A stretch of DNA of 64,000 nt, from the NCBI GenBank assembly GCA_947561585.1, contig CANNZV010001840.1, positions 142,664 through 206,663 of the forward strand. The letters run 5' to 3'. The DNA is from Caprella mutica (taxonomy: Eukaryota; Arthropoda; Malacostraca; Amphipoda; Caprellidae). The notes beneath the pieces were generated by a model. That model was not told the origin of the DNA. It did no database searches and saw only the letters and a program-made list of their open reading frames with translations. Numbering within the stretch: position 1 is the first letter of the stretch; each line of letters opens with the position of its first letter. Made by a program: the position numbers and the translations under genes. This document shows positions 25,088 to 36,590 of the stretch, piece after piece.

Positions 25088-25390
25088 TGCCTGACAAGAC
25101 TTTGGAGTGGCCTGACAAGACTTTGGAGTGGCCTGACAAGACTTTGGAGTGGCCTGACAAGACTTTGGAGTGGCCTGACAAGACTTTGGAGTGGCCTGAC
25201 AAGACTTTGGAGTGGCCTGACAAGACTTTGGAGTGGCCTGACAAGACTTTGGAGTGGCCTGACAAGACTTTGGAGTGGCCTGACAAGACTTTGGAGTGGC
25301 CTGACAAGACTTTGGAGTGGCCTGACAAGACTTTGGAGTGGCCTGACAAGACTTTGGAGTGGCCTGACAAGACTTTGGAGTGGCCTGACA
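25088..25390. repeat. 21-bp minisatellite block (about 14 units)
   Basis: Unit GCCTGACAAGACTTTGGAGTG without visible sequence variation. It joins the 20-bp block directly and shares GCCTGACA with it. Confidence 0.95.
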
Positions 25391-26285
25391 CGTCTTTGCA
25401 CAGCCTGACACGTCTTTGCACAGCCTGACACGTCTTTGCACAGCCTGACACGTCTTTGCACAGCCTGACACGTCTTTGCACAGCCTGACAGGTCTTTGCA
25501 CAGCCTGACACGTCTTTGCACAGCCTGACACGTCTTTGCACAGCCTGACACGTCTTAGCACAGCCTGACACGTCTTTGCACAGCCTGACACGTCTTTGCA
25601 CAGCCTGACACGTCTTTGCACAGCCTGACACGTCTTTGCACAGCCTGACACGTCTTTGCACAGCCTGACACGTCTTTGCACAGCCTGACACGTCTTTGCA
25701 CAGCCTGACACGTCTTTGCACAGCCTGACACGTCTTTGCACAGCCTGACACGTCTTTGCACAGCCTGACACGTCTTTGCACAGCCTGACACGTCTTTGCA
25801 CAGCCTGACACGTCTTTGCACAGCCTGACACGTCTTTGCACAGCCTGACACGTCTTTGCACAGCCTGACACGTCTTTGCACAGCCTGACACGTCTTTGCA
25901 CAGCCTGACACGTCTTTGCACAGCCTGACACGCCGTTGCACAGCCTGACACGTCTTTGCACAGCCTGACACGTCTTTGCACAGCCTGACACGTCTTTGCA
26001 CAGCCTGACACGTCTTTGCACAGCCTGACACGTCTTTGCACAGCCTGACACGTCTTTGCACAGCCTGACACGTCTTTGCACAGCCTGACACGTCTTTGCA
26101 CAGCCTGACACGTCTTTGCACAGCCTGACACGTCTTTGCACAGCCTGACACGTCTTTGCACAGCCTGACACGTCTTTGCACAGCCTGACACGTCTTTGCA
26201 CAGCCTGACACGTCTTTGCACAGCCTGACACGTCTTTGCACAGCCTGACACGTCTTTGCACAGCCTGACACGCCGTTGCAGTGCC
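25391..26285. repeat. 20-bp minisatellite block (about 45 units)
   Basis: Unit GCCTGACACGTCTTTGCACA. Only four variant units were noticed (near 25491, 25556, 25932 and 26272). The unit has no stop codon in three minus-strand frames, so long Cys-rich frames of up to 414 codons appear there; these are by-products of the repeat. Confidence 0.95.
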
Positions 26286-26289
26286 TGAC

Positions 26290-27715
26290 GGTTTCTCCCA
26301 CTGTTCACATTGTCAGTCTAACTCCTTTTACAGTAGAGTGTAGGAGTAGCAAGTTTTCTCCCGTTAAATTGTGATGTTATTTCTTTGCTCTAGCGCTACT
26401 TCTCACTAACGCTATTCACCGGTCTACTTTTTCTAGTGGCCAATGGTCGGGTTTATTAATTTGTTTTCTCCTTACCGCTAGCTGTGTGTTGGTCAGTACT
26501 TCAAATAATTAATTGATGCTTAGTGTGGCATGTATACAGAGTAGCTAACTGTGTTATGTACTGCAGGCTATGGGGTACTCGTATACATTGGGGTAGTTAA
26601 TAGTTATGTCATTTAAATATTGGTAGTTCTTTTAAACCTAATCTGTATAATGTGCAAGCATAGGTATGACGTCTTAATTTTTAAATTAATTAGTTTATTC
26701 ATTATTAAATATATTGACTTCAAGTGCTATTATTCTTGCAAGCTAATCCATATTAATCGTTTTTATTTATTGAATTCACGATAACAATGATTTTTATTTG
26801 CAAAATATTTTAATTCTTTACTTAAGATTCATTGGTCTTTAGATATTACTGAAATATTGCTCCATGAAGCATTAATTCATTTTAGCAGATGTTTCTAAAT
26901 AGTTATCTTGGTTATGACTTTCTTATCACTGTACTATCGTAGAAAGAGGTACCGGCACCACTATTCGAATAGTCTTCTTCCATTTAATTGGAAACGGACT
27001 TTTTCCTATTTGTATTACTCTTCAAAGATCAGTTGTGTCCAAACAATACGACTTGGTTTGACGAAAATGTACAGGCTATGGTAACACTAATAGCTTTATC
27101 TGCAATAGTACCTATGGAACAATGGTATACGCTATTTCATTTTGAATGACATTAGAGCAACAAGTTGAACCTATCTTGTTTATTTAACGTTTTGTGTTTT
27201 ATTTACTTGTCACATGGTGCCTTGCTGTGCCCTGACTTTGTTTATAGTATAGGGACTACAGAGTCATAGAGCTATAGGGCGTTAGCTGAACTAATCCTCA
27301 GTCAGTGTTTTTACCTTCTGATTCATCTATGCTAATTAAGAAAATAAAGTGCAACTCAATAATACACACTAGAGACTTTGGCATTCGAATGTGGATAAGC
27401 TTTTTAAACTATTAGTAAAAGTTTTTAACTTTTAGAAAAGTTTTCTAACTATTAGTAAAGTTTTAACTATGAATCACATTCCTGTTTATCATTGAAAATA
27501 AAGAAAGTAGCCATAGAGTATATCTTTTTCTAGTAGTTATTTACTAGGTACAAAGGTGTCTAATTAGTAATAGTTATCTCTACTATCAAATTACCATCTC
27601 TAATAGTTAACATGTTAAGCTAGTAGATAGGGCAAATGCTATTCGCTCTACATTATTCATAGCAATAAGTTGGTATGATATAAGTGAACTATTTCTTAAC
27701 ACCTCATTCAACTGT
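26290..27715. other. Intergenic, nothing recognised
   Basis: No exon or repeat supported. 26290-26530 is less AT-rich than its surroundings and could hold a 5' exon or regulatory DNA, but no specific signal was found. Confidence 0.4.
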
Positions 27716-27716
27716 A

Positions 27717-27874
27717 GAGTGTGATACGAATTATCGGTCAGTTCCATATCTTCGGTCATATAAGAGTAAACGTTATGGATACCAATTAAAATAAAATTAG
27801 ATAATTAATATTTTATCGTTGTTTTTCTTACATGAGCGAAGATGTAGAACTGACTGATAATTCGTAACTTATCC
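27717..27874. mobile_element. MITE family B, copy 3
   Basis: 158 bp with TA on both sides. The left arm has TACGAATTATCGGTCAGTTC; the right arm is inverted (GAAGATGTAGAACTGACTGA, TAATTCGTAACTTATCC). It is the same length as the copy at 46971. Confidence 0.8.
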
Positions 27875-28080
27875 TATTTGTGGAAATTATTATTTAGCTC
27901 ACGTCTTATATATATGTATTTAGTAATTTACCAGCTACTCTTCATTTTGCTCTTTCCTGTGACTGCTGTATAGATTCAATTTGGTTATTCTAGCAATTGC
28001 GAGTGACTGTATTCACATAGTAGCTTTTCTGCATCTTTGAGCTCTGGTTACCATCGCAGAATGCAGAAAGGTTATATTTT

Positions 28081-28400
28081 GGACTTCATTTATTTATTTA
28101 TTTATTTATCATCTTGTTATTCGCTTAATTGGAAAAGTATTTAACCAAATTGCCCGAAATTTGGTGAAATGATCAGTCAATGTCCAGTGACCTGCTGGTA
28201 GAATTTGGGGAGCGACCCGGTCAAAGGTCAAGGTCATGGTCATTTATAACTCAAAAAGTATTGAACCATATTGTATGAAACTTGGTGGTACGACTGGTCA
28301 TTATCCAGTTACCAGTTTATCAGGTTTTGGGAGGGAACAGGTCAAAGCGGCGGCGAAGGTATTCGCTCTACCGGGTGCACATAATCTAGTTATATACTGC
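28081..28400 (+). repeat. Dispersed repeat family A, copy 2 (fullest)
   Basis: (TTTA)n, then CATCTTGTTATTCGCTTAAT, GGTCAAAGGTCAAGGTCATG and CGGCGAAGGTATTCGCTCTA. Two internal sub-repeats describe the 'ACCAAATTGCCCGAAATTTGG' theme with variation. Confidence 0.6.
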
Positions 28401-28414
28401 ATGCAAGAACCTAA

Positions 28415-28680
28415 ATCCTATATCGCTTGTTTGCGAGAACACTGTCATAACTTCAAAAAAGTTATTTTTCAGGAGAGGCATTTTAGTACTTGTAATGTAC
28501 GTACATTTAATGGTATATCGTTAGGACATTTAGCCTCTCTACCGGTACATTTTTGAGTTACAATGATGATTTTTTACCAAAATGATCAACATTCTATGAT
28601 TTATATGTCTATATAGATAACTCTAAAATACATGTTCTTGTGTTAATGACGTTGTTGCAAACAAGCGATATCAGAGATGG
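28415..28680. mobile_element. Small palindromic element (TATCGCTTGTTTGC ends)
   Basis: TATATCGCTTGTTTGC on the left and GCAAACAAGCGATATC on the right form inverted ends about 250 bp apart. There is no coding content. Confidence 0.5.
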
Positions 28681-29389
28681 ATCTCATACGAGTTAATATC
28701 AGTGACTTCTAGATCTAGTTTGTTAATAGTGTTATTCTTTGTACCTAAATATTCCTCTAAAAGTTAGCCATGACTAATAAGTACTACTTAGGATTTTGTT
28801 AAATCTTCACTTCAAAAGATAGTACATCCTATTGCTTTATTTTGATAAGTACTTCCAATAGAAAACTCGCACGCGCACGTTTATAATGTATTCAGTAGAT
28901 CTTTTAGTTTTATTTAGTTCTCTCTTCTATGTAGCTATTGGTACTAGTAAATACTAATTTATAAATTTTCAGTAACTCATGGTCGTATGGTTTTTAACTA
29001 AATAATAATAAATTTAGTACATTTGTTATAGGTAACTAAATGACTAAGTGAATTTATTATTGCCAACTTTTCATTTGTTTATTATTAGCTATAGCTACAT
29101 TATTATTTTAATATATTCATTCACATTTATTTAATTCTCTTTTGATATATAGTTTTGGGTATATATCGTATCTTGTGAGATAATATTTTTCATTCTTTGA
29201 AATAGGTTTTTTACTAAAGCAATTAAGATCTGTTCATTCTTGCAAAATCGTATTTAAAATATTGGTACATTAGGCCCCATGAGCTTTGGTCTCTTTTTGC
29301 ACTACTCATTGATTGCGTTAAAATTTATTCATCTCAGCGTTAGTTGAATAAATTTATGCACGGTGAATAGTGAATAAAACTAGAATCTA

Positions 29390-29788
29390 GAGTAAGTTAC
29401 GAATTATCGGTCAGTTTTACATCTACGGTCATCTAAGAAAAACGTTATGATAATTATTGTTAAATTTTAATAGTTATCCAAGAAACCTGCAGGTATCATG
29501 GATATCAATTCATATTCAAATTATTGTATTGTTTTTTCTTATATGACCCATAGAGTCATGATAAACTACACTAGAGAGAGGCAGTGTTGCAGCGATTGCA
29601 GGACGCTGAAAACCTTATTTTGTTTCAGTTTCATATCATCAGTCCATTGAAATGACGCCAGATTGCCAGTTAAGTGACTCCAAAATAAGGAATTGTACGT
29701 CCTGCAAGACGCGATATAATTTTGGCCACTGGCTCACCACTTGATATGACCGAAGATGTGGAACTGACCGATAATTCGTAACTTACCC
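29390..29788. mobile_element. MITE family B, copy 4, carrying a nested hairpin
   Basis: AGTAAGTTACGAATTATCGG on the left, CCGATAATTCGTAACTTACC on the right, TA on both sides. At 399 bp it is longer than its relatives because of an internal insertion around 29597-29706. Confidence 0.8.
29597..29706. mobile_element. Hairpin element nested in MITE copy 4
   Basis: TGCAGGACG ... AACCTTATTTTG pairs with CAAAATAAGGAATTGTACGT then CCTGCA. The arms are inverted with a loop of about 60 nt. Confidence 0.55.
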
Positions 29789-30439
29789 TATTCATTTCTC
29801 TTCAACTAAATTACTAACTAACAGTATAAGTGTAGCAGTCGATGGCAGAGTTGTAACATTCTCTGTAAGTTAGGGGCATGTGAGAGTTTATCACCTATGC
29901 TTTATCACATAGCTAGCCATATTTTCTCACTAGTCGTGTATTTTATAACCCATGGATATTGTATTACAAATATCCTGTGCGGTTGTTTATAGAGTTACAT
30001 TAGGTACATGTTTCACTGTGAAACGTTCAGTTACAATTCGTGAATTTAAGTACAAATTTTTGTGAAGAAAATATAAGGATTTCATTTAAATATTTATAAG
30101 TTTTCTATAATTTTAGTCATTAAAGTACGGGATAATTCATCAAAATTTGTTTACTATTTGAATATGGCTTATGCAATATGCATCTAATTGTTTTTCTTCC
30201 AATCGTTAAATTCAGTTTCTTGAATATTATGGCTACGAGTTCTGAAATTGAATAATTGTTCCTTATGATAAGTTTTCTTGCCTCTCATATTTACTGATAA
30301 TTCAATATAAAATTATAAACTATATTAACATCCATTTCACCATAGCATTTAATCATGAAGTAGATGGTTGGATGATACCTGTATTTCTGAAATTATTGCA
30401 ATCATTCGTCACCATTGCCAGTGACTGTAACCAACAGCT

Positions 30440-30690
30440 TGACCTGAGTGATGTACTACATCACTTTGATACACTTCATCACTGTGATATACTACATCAC
30501 TGTGATGTATCATGTAGTACATCACGGTGATATACTATATGATATATCACGGTGATGTAGTATATCACTGTGATGTACTACATCACCGTGATGTACTACA
30601 TCACCGTGATGTACTACATCACCGTGATGTACTACATCACCGTGATGTACTACATCACCATGATGTACTACATCACCGTGATGTTCGCAA
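30440..30690. repeat. 18-bp self-complementary tandem array
   Basis: The unit GATGTACTACATCACCGT consists of two alternating near-perfect palindromes (GATGTA.TACATC and ATCAC.GTGAT). Every unit can pair with itself and with any other unit. The left part is diverged (30452-30560); the right part is uniform. Confidence 0.85.
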
Positions 30691-30798
30691 GCAGTGCATC
30701 ATTACTGTGAACCGCTTGAGTTCTAACCTGTGAACTTATCACGGAACTGTTATTGCGCTTCCGATTTCAGTATTTTGAGAGTCACGTAGTCACCTTGT

Positions 30799-33700
30799 TG
30801 CTCCTGTTACAGTATATAGTTCTAACGTGTAATGCTCCTGTTACAGTATGTAGTTCTAACGTGTGATGCTCCTGTTACAGTATATAGTTCTAGCGTGTGA
30901 TGCTCCTGTTACATTATATAGTTCTAACGTGTAATGCTCCTGTTACAGTATATAGTTCTAACGTGTGTTGATCCTGTTACAGTATATAGTTCTAACGTGT
31001 AATGCTCCTGTTACAGTATATAGTTCTAAAGTGTGTTGATCCTGTTACAGTATGTAGTTCTAACGTGTAATGCTCCTGTTACAGTATATAGTTCTAACGT
31101 GTAATGCTCCTGTTACAGTATATAGTTCTAACGTGTGTTGATCCTGTTACAGTATATAGTTCTAACGTGTAATGCTCCTGTTACAGTATATAGTTCTAAC
31201 GTGTAATGCTCCTGTTACAGTATATAGTTCTAACGTGTGTTGATCCTGTTACAGTATATAGTTCTAACGTGTAATGCTCCTGTTACAGTATATAGTTCTA
31301 ACGTGTAATGCTCCTGTTACAGTATATAGTTCTAACGTGTAATGCTCCTGTTACAGTATATAGTTCTAACGTGTAATGCTCCTGTTACAGTATATAGTTC
31401 TAACGTGTAATGCTCCTGTTACAGTATATAGTTCTAACGTGTAATGCTCCTGTTACAGTATATAGTTCTAACGTCTGATGCTCCTGTTAAAGTATATAGT
31501 TCTAACGTGTAATGCTCCTGTTAAAGTATATAGTTCTAACGTGTAATGCTCCTGTTACAGTATATAGTTCTAACGTGTAATGCTCCTGTTACAGTATATA
31601 GTTCTAACGTGTAATGCTCCTGTTACAGTATATAGTTCTAACGTGTAATGCTCCTGTTACAGTATATAGTTCTAACGTCTGATGCTCCTGTTACAGTATA
31701 TAGTTCTAACGTCTGATGCTCCTGTTAAAGTATATAGTTCTAACGTGTAATGCTCCTGTTACAGTATATAGTTCTAACGTGTAATGCTCCTGTTACAGTA
31801 TATAGTTCTAACGTGTGATGCTCCTGTTACAGTATATAGTTCTAACGTGTAATGCTCCTGTTACAGTATATAGTTCTAACGTGTAATGCTCCTGTTACAG
31901 TATATAGTTCTAACGTGTAATGCTCCTGTTACAGTATATAGTTCTAACGTGTGATGCTCCTGTTACAGTATATAGTTCTAACGTGTAATGCTCCTGTTAC
32001 AGTATGTAGTTCTAACGTGTAATGCTCCTGTTACAGTATATAGTTCTAACGTGTAATGCTCCTGTTACAGTATATAGTTCTAACGTGTAATGCTCCTGTT
32101 ACAGTATATAGTTCTAACGTGTGTTGATCCTGTTACAGTATATAGTTCTAACGTGTAATGCTCCTGTTACAGTATATAGTTCTAACGTGTAATGCTCCTG
32201 TTACAGTATATAGTTCTAACGTGTAATGCTCCTGTTACAGTATATAGTTCTAACGTGTAATGCTCCTGTTACAGTATATAGTTCTAACGTGTAATGCTCC
32301 TGTTACAGTATATAGTTCTAACGTGTAATGCTCCTGTTACAGTATATAGTTCTAACGTCTGATGCTCCTGTTAAAGTATATAGTTCTAACGTGTAATGCT
32401 CCTGTTAAAGTATATAGTTCTAACGTGTAATGCTCCTGTTACAGTATATAGTTCTAACGTGTAATGCTCCTGTTACAGTATATAGTTCTAACGTGTAATG
32501 CTCCTGTTACAGTATATAGTTCTAACGTGTAATGCTCCTGTTACAGTATATAGTTCTAACGTCTGATGCTCCTGTTACAGTATATAGTTCTAACGTCTGA
32601 TGCTCCTGTTAAAGTATATAGTTCTAACGTGTAATGCTCCTGTTACAGTATATAGTTCTAACGTGTAATGCTCCTGTTACAGTATATAGTTCTAACGTGT
32701 GATGCTCCTGTTACAGTATATAGTTCTAACGTGTAATGCTCCTGTTACAGTATATAGTTCTAACGTGTAATGCTCCTGTTACAGTATATAGTTCTAACGT
32801 GTAATGCTCCTGTTACAGTATATAGTTCTAACGTGTGATGCTCCTGTTACAGTATATAGTTCTAACGTGTAATGCTCCTGTTACAGTATATAGTTCTAAC
32901 GTGTAATGCTCCTGTTACAGTATATAGTTCTAACGTGTAATGCTCCTGTTACAGTATATAGTTCTAACGTGTAATGCTCCTGTTACAGTATATAGTTCTA
33001 ACGTGTGTTGATCCTGTTACAGTATGTAGTTCTAACGTGTAATGCTCCTGTTACAGTATATAGTTCTAACGTGTAATGCTCCTGTTACAGTATATAGTTC
33101 TAACGTGTAATGCTCCTGTTACAGTATATAGTTCTAACGTGTAATGCTCCTGTTACAGTATATAGTTCTAACGTGTAATGCTCCTGTTACAGTATATAGT
33201 TCTAACGTGTAATGCTCCTGTTACAGTATATAGTTCCAACGTGTAATGCTCCTGTTACAGTATATAGTTCTAACGTGTGATGCTCCTGTTACAGTATATA
33301 GTTCTAACGTGTGATGCTCCTGTGACAGTATATAGTTCTAACGTGTAATGCTCCTGTTACAGTATATAGTTCTAACGTGTAATGCTCCTGTTACAGTATA
33401 TAGTTCTAACGTGTAATGCTCCTGTTACAGTATATAGTTCTAACGTGTGTTGATCCTGTTACAGTATATAGTTCTAACGTGTAATGCTCCTGTTACAGTA
33501 TATAGTTCTAACGTGTAATGCTCCTGTTAAAGTATATAGTTCTAACGTGTAATGCTCCTGTTACAGTATATAGTTCTAACGTGTAATGCTCCTGTTACAG
33601 TATATAGTTCTAACGTGTAATGCTCCTGTTGCAGTATATAGTTCTAACGTGTAATGCTCCTGTTACAGTATATAGTTCTAACGTGTAATGCTCCTGTTAC

Positions 33701-34300
33701 AGTATACAGTTCAAACGTGTAATGCTCCTGTTACAGTATATAGTTCTAACGTGTGATGCTCCTGTTACAGTATATAGTTCTAACGTGTAATGCTCCTGTT
33801 ACAGTATATAGTTCTAACGTGTAATGCTCCTGTTACAGTATATAGTTCTAACGTGTAATGCTCCTGTTACAGTATATAGTTCTAACGTGTAATGCTCCTG
33901 TTACAGTATATAGTTCTAACGTGTGTTGATCCTGTTACAGTATATAGTTCTAACGTGTGTTGATCCTGTTACAGTATATAGTTCTAACGTGTGATGCTCC
34001 TGTTACAGTATATAGTTCTAACGTGTAATGCTCCTGTTACAGTATATAGTTCTAACGTGTAATGCTCCTGTTACAGTATATAGTTCTAACGTGTAATGCT
34101 CCTGTTACAGTATATAGTTCTAACGTGTAATGCTCCTGTTACAGTATATAGTTCTAACGTGTAATGCTCCTGTTACAGTATATAGTTCTAACGTGTAATG
34201 CTCCTGTTACAGTATATAGTTCTAACGTGTAATGATCCTGTTACAGTATATAGTTCTAACGTGTAATGCTCCTGTTAAAGTATATAGTTCTAACGTGTGA
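30799..34300. repeat. 34-bp satellite-like array (about 103 units) with 884-bp higher-order repeat
   Basis: The unit contains TGCTCCTGTTACAGTATATA followed by GTTCTAACGTGTAA. Marker variants (GTGTTGATCC; CGTCTGATG; TTAAAG; GTGATG) recur at a spacing of exactly 884 bp (26 x 34) between 31237 and 33005. For example, GTGTTGATCC is at 31237, 32121 and 33005, and CGTCTGATG at 31471/32355 and 31675/32559. Confidence 0.95.
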
Positions 34301-35311
34301 TGCTCTCACTAGTCACATTACTAACATTAGTTCTAACGTGTGATGCTCTCACTAGTCACATTGCTTACATTAGTTCTAACGTGTGATGCTCTCACTAGTC
34401 ACATTGCTTACATTAGTTCTAGCGTGTGATGCTCTCACTAGTCACATTACTAACATTAGTTCTAGCGTGTGATGCTCTCACTAGTCACATTACTAACATT
34501 AGTTCTAGCGTGTGATGCTCTCACTAGTCACATTACTAACATTAGCTCTAGCGTGTGATGCTCTCACTAGTCACATTACTAACATTAGTTCTAGCGTGTG
34601 ATGCTCTCACTAGTCACATTGCTTACATTAGTTCTAGCGTGTGATGCTCTCACTAGTCACATTACTAACATTAGTTCTAGCGTGTGATGCTCTCACTAGT
34701 CACATTGCTAACATTAGTTCTAGCGTGTGATGCCCTCACTAGTCACATTGCTTACGTTAGTTCTAGCGTGTGATGCTCTCACTAGTCACATTGCTTACAT
34801 CAGTTCTAGCGTGTGATGCTCTCACTAGTCACATTACTAACATTAGTTCTAGCGTGTGATGCTCTCACTAGTCACATTGCTTACATTTGTTCTAGCGTGT
34901 GATGCTCTCACTAGTCACATTGCTTACATTAGTTCTAGCGTGTGATGCTCTCACTAGTCACATTGCTTACATTAGTTCTAGCGTGTGATGCTCTCACTAG
35001 TCACATTGCTTACATTAGTTCTAGCGTGTGATGCTCTCACTAGTCACATTGCTTACATTAGTTCTAGCGTGTGATGCTCTCACTAGTCACATTGCTTACA
35101 TTAGTTCTAGCGTGTGATGCTCTCACTAGTCACATTGCTTACATTAGTTCTAGCGTGTGATGCTCTCACTAGTCACATTGCTTACATTAGTTCTAGCGTG
35201 TGATGCTCTCACTAGTCACATTGCTTACATTATTTCTAGCGTGTGATGCTCTCACTAGTCACATTGCTTACATTAGTTCTAGCGTGTGATGCTCTCACTA
35301 GTCACATTGTT
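34300..35311. repeat. 43-bp minisatellite (about 23 units), derived from the 34-bp array
   Basis: The unit contains TGATGCTCTCACTAGTCACA, TTGCTTACAT and TAGTTCTAGCGTG. It shares AGTTCTAACGTGTGATGCTC with the 34-bp array at the junction, so one array was seeded from the other. Confidence 0.95.
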
Positions 35312-36169
35312 GCTACTTTCAATAGGAAAGTCATTTTTTATATCGTGAAATATTAATTTAAATATTTTCTGTTTTAACACTAACCTCGATGGTTAGTGCA
35401 CCGGAAACTGTTGCTGCTTGTCATCTTATTGCGTGGTGTCTAATTTGATTACAGGAAGATAAAAAAAGTTTAATCAGTGTCTGTACCAAGCAATGGGTGC
35501 TGCCTAAACGATATGACTCTATTTTATCCATATGAGTAACTAATAGTATAATTAATGGTCTACAGTACTGGCCAAAATATAATGGTAAGTGAAAGTCTAT
35601 GTTTTCTTTTTCATTTTATAAGTTATTTTATAACTGTATATTATATAATTTTGCATACAATTATGTACACGTTATATAATACCTACCTATCTTGAAAATT
35701 TAAATCTTATGCAACTCTTACTAAGAAATTTATTACTTTATAGAGAAAAGTTCAGCCTAAAGTTGAGGGCAGCATAGAATAAATTAAAATTGAATATAAA
35801 AGAGTTAAGTAGTAGGTAATATCATTAGTATTTGCTGAACAATCCTTTATTACATATTTATCACTTCCTGGCACCTTTTTCTACATGAATTGATCAATAT
35901 CCTACAAAATGGAGTTATAGTTCTCCATTCAAATTCCAAGTATTTTCAAAGTTCTTCTTGATTTTTTTTTTTTTTTTTTTTTGATAAGGTCAAGCAGGTA
36001 TATTGCGGCCCATTAACTAACTGCGGCCTCTAACAACAGAAACGTCATAGCTTCAAAACACTCGTTAAAAACTTAAAGTAATAAATTATAGCATGCACTG
36101 CGCTTATTATGATAGCTATGCAACATTTTAATGTAATTTCGGTTCAGAATGTTTTAGAGACTGTCTTTT

Positions 36170-36590
36170 GGGGGCCGCAATTTCGTTCGTTCGTCAATTA
36201 ATTTCCAAACATGTTCTATTGCATTTATATCCGGGCTTGCGAGCTGGCTAACCCATCACATCGAGTTCTTCACTAAGTGTTGCAAGGAGCATCATCTCGC
36301 ATGAATATGGGACTTAGATCTCATATATGTAAGGGTATGCTGTCGAAGAATCTGTTTATACACTTCTCCGCAGATCTTCCCTCGCAAGTGAACAAGAGTG
36401 CTAGTACCTGCAGCTGAAATGATTCCCTCACCATCGTGCTACCTCCTCCATGTTTCACTATTTCCTAAACACATTATCTTGCCAGTATTTCGTCGGACAT
36501 ACTCCCTGCCATCTGAACTAAGTACTTTAAACTGGATTCATCACTAAAATGAACACGGAATCACTGATCTTCAGTACACAAAACATGTTC
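36170..36590 (-). pseudogene. Tc1-like transposase, catalytic part (broken)
   Basis: Minus-strand pieces read FSDESSFKLLSSDGREYVRR (first catalytic Asp region), DDAPCNT (second Asp, compare QDNAPCH in the family) and SPDINAIEHVWKLIDERTN (Glu of the DDE triad). The pieces are in different frames with stops between them, so no intact protein can be made. Confidence 0.8.

Noticed and set aside
25064..26308. Open minus-strand frames of 248-414 codons encoding Cys-rich repeats
   Set aside because: All three frames are open because the 20-bp unit has no stop codon in them. No start context, splice signals or non-repeat coding sequence.
28236..28556. 106-codon plus-strand frame
   Set aside because: It covers part of dispersed repeat family A and a small palindromic element; other copies do not conserve the frame.
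30799..35311. CRISPR-like regular array
   Set aside because: There are no unique spacers. Units are contiguous and nearly identical, the host is eukaryotic and no cas genes are present.
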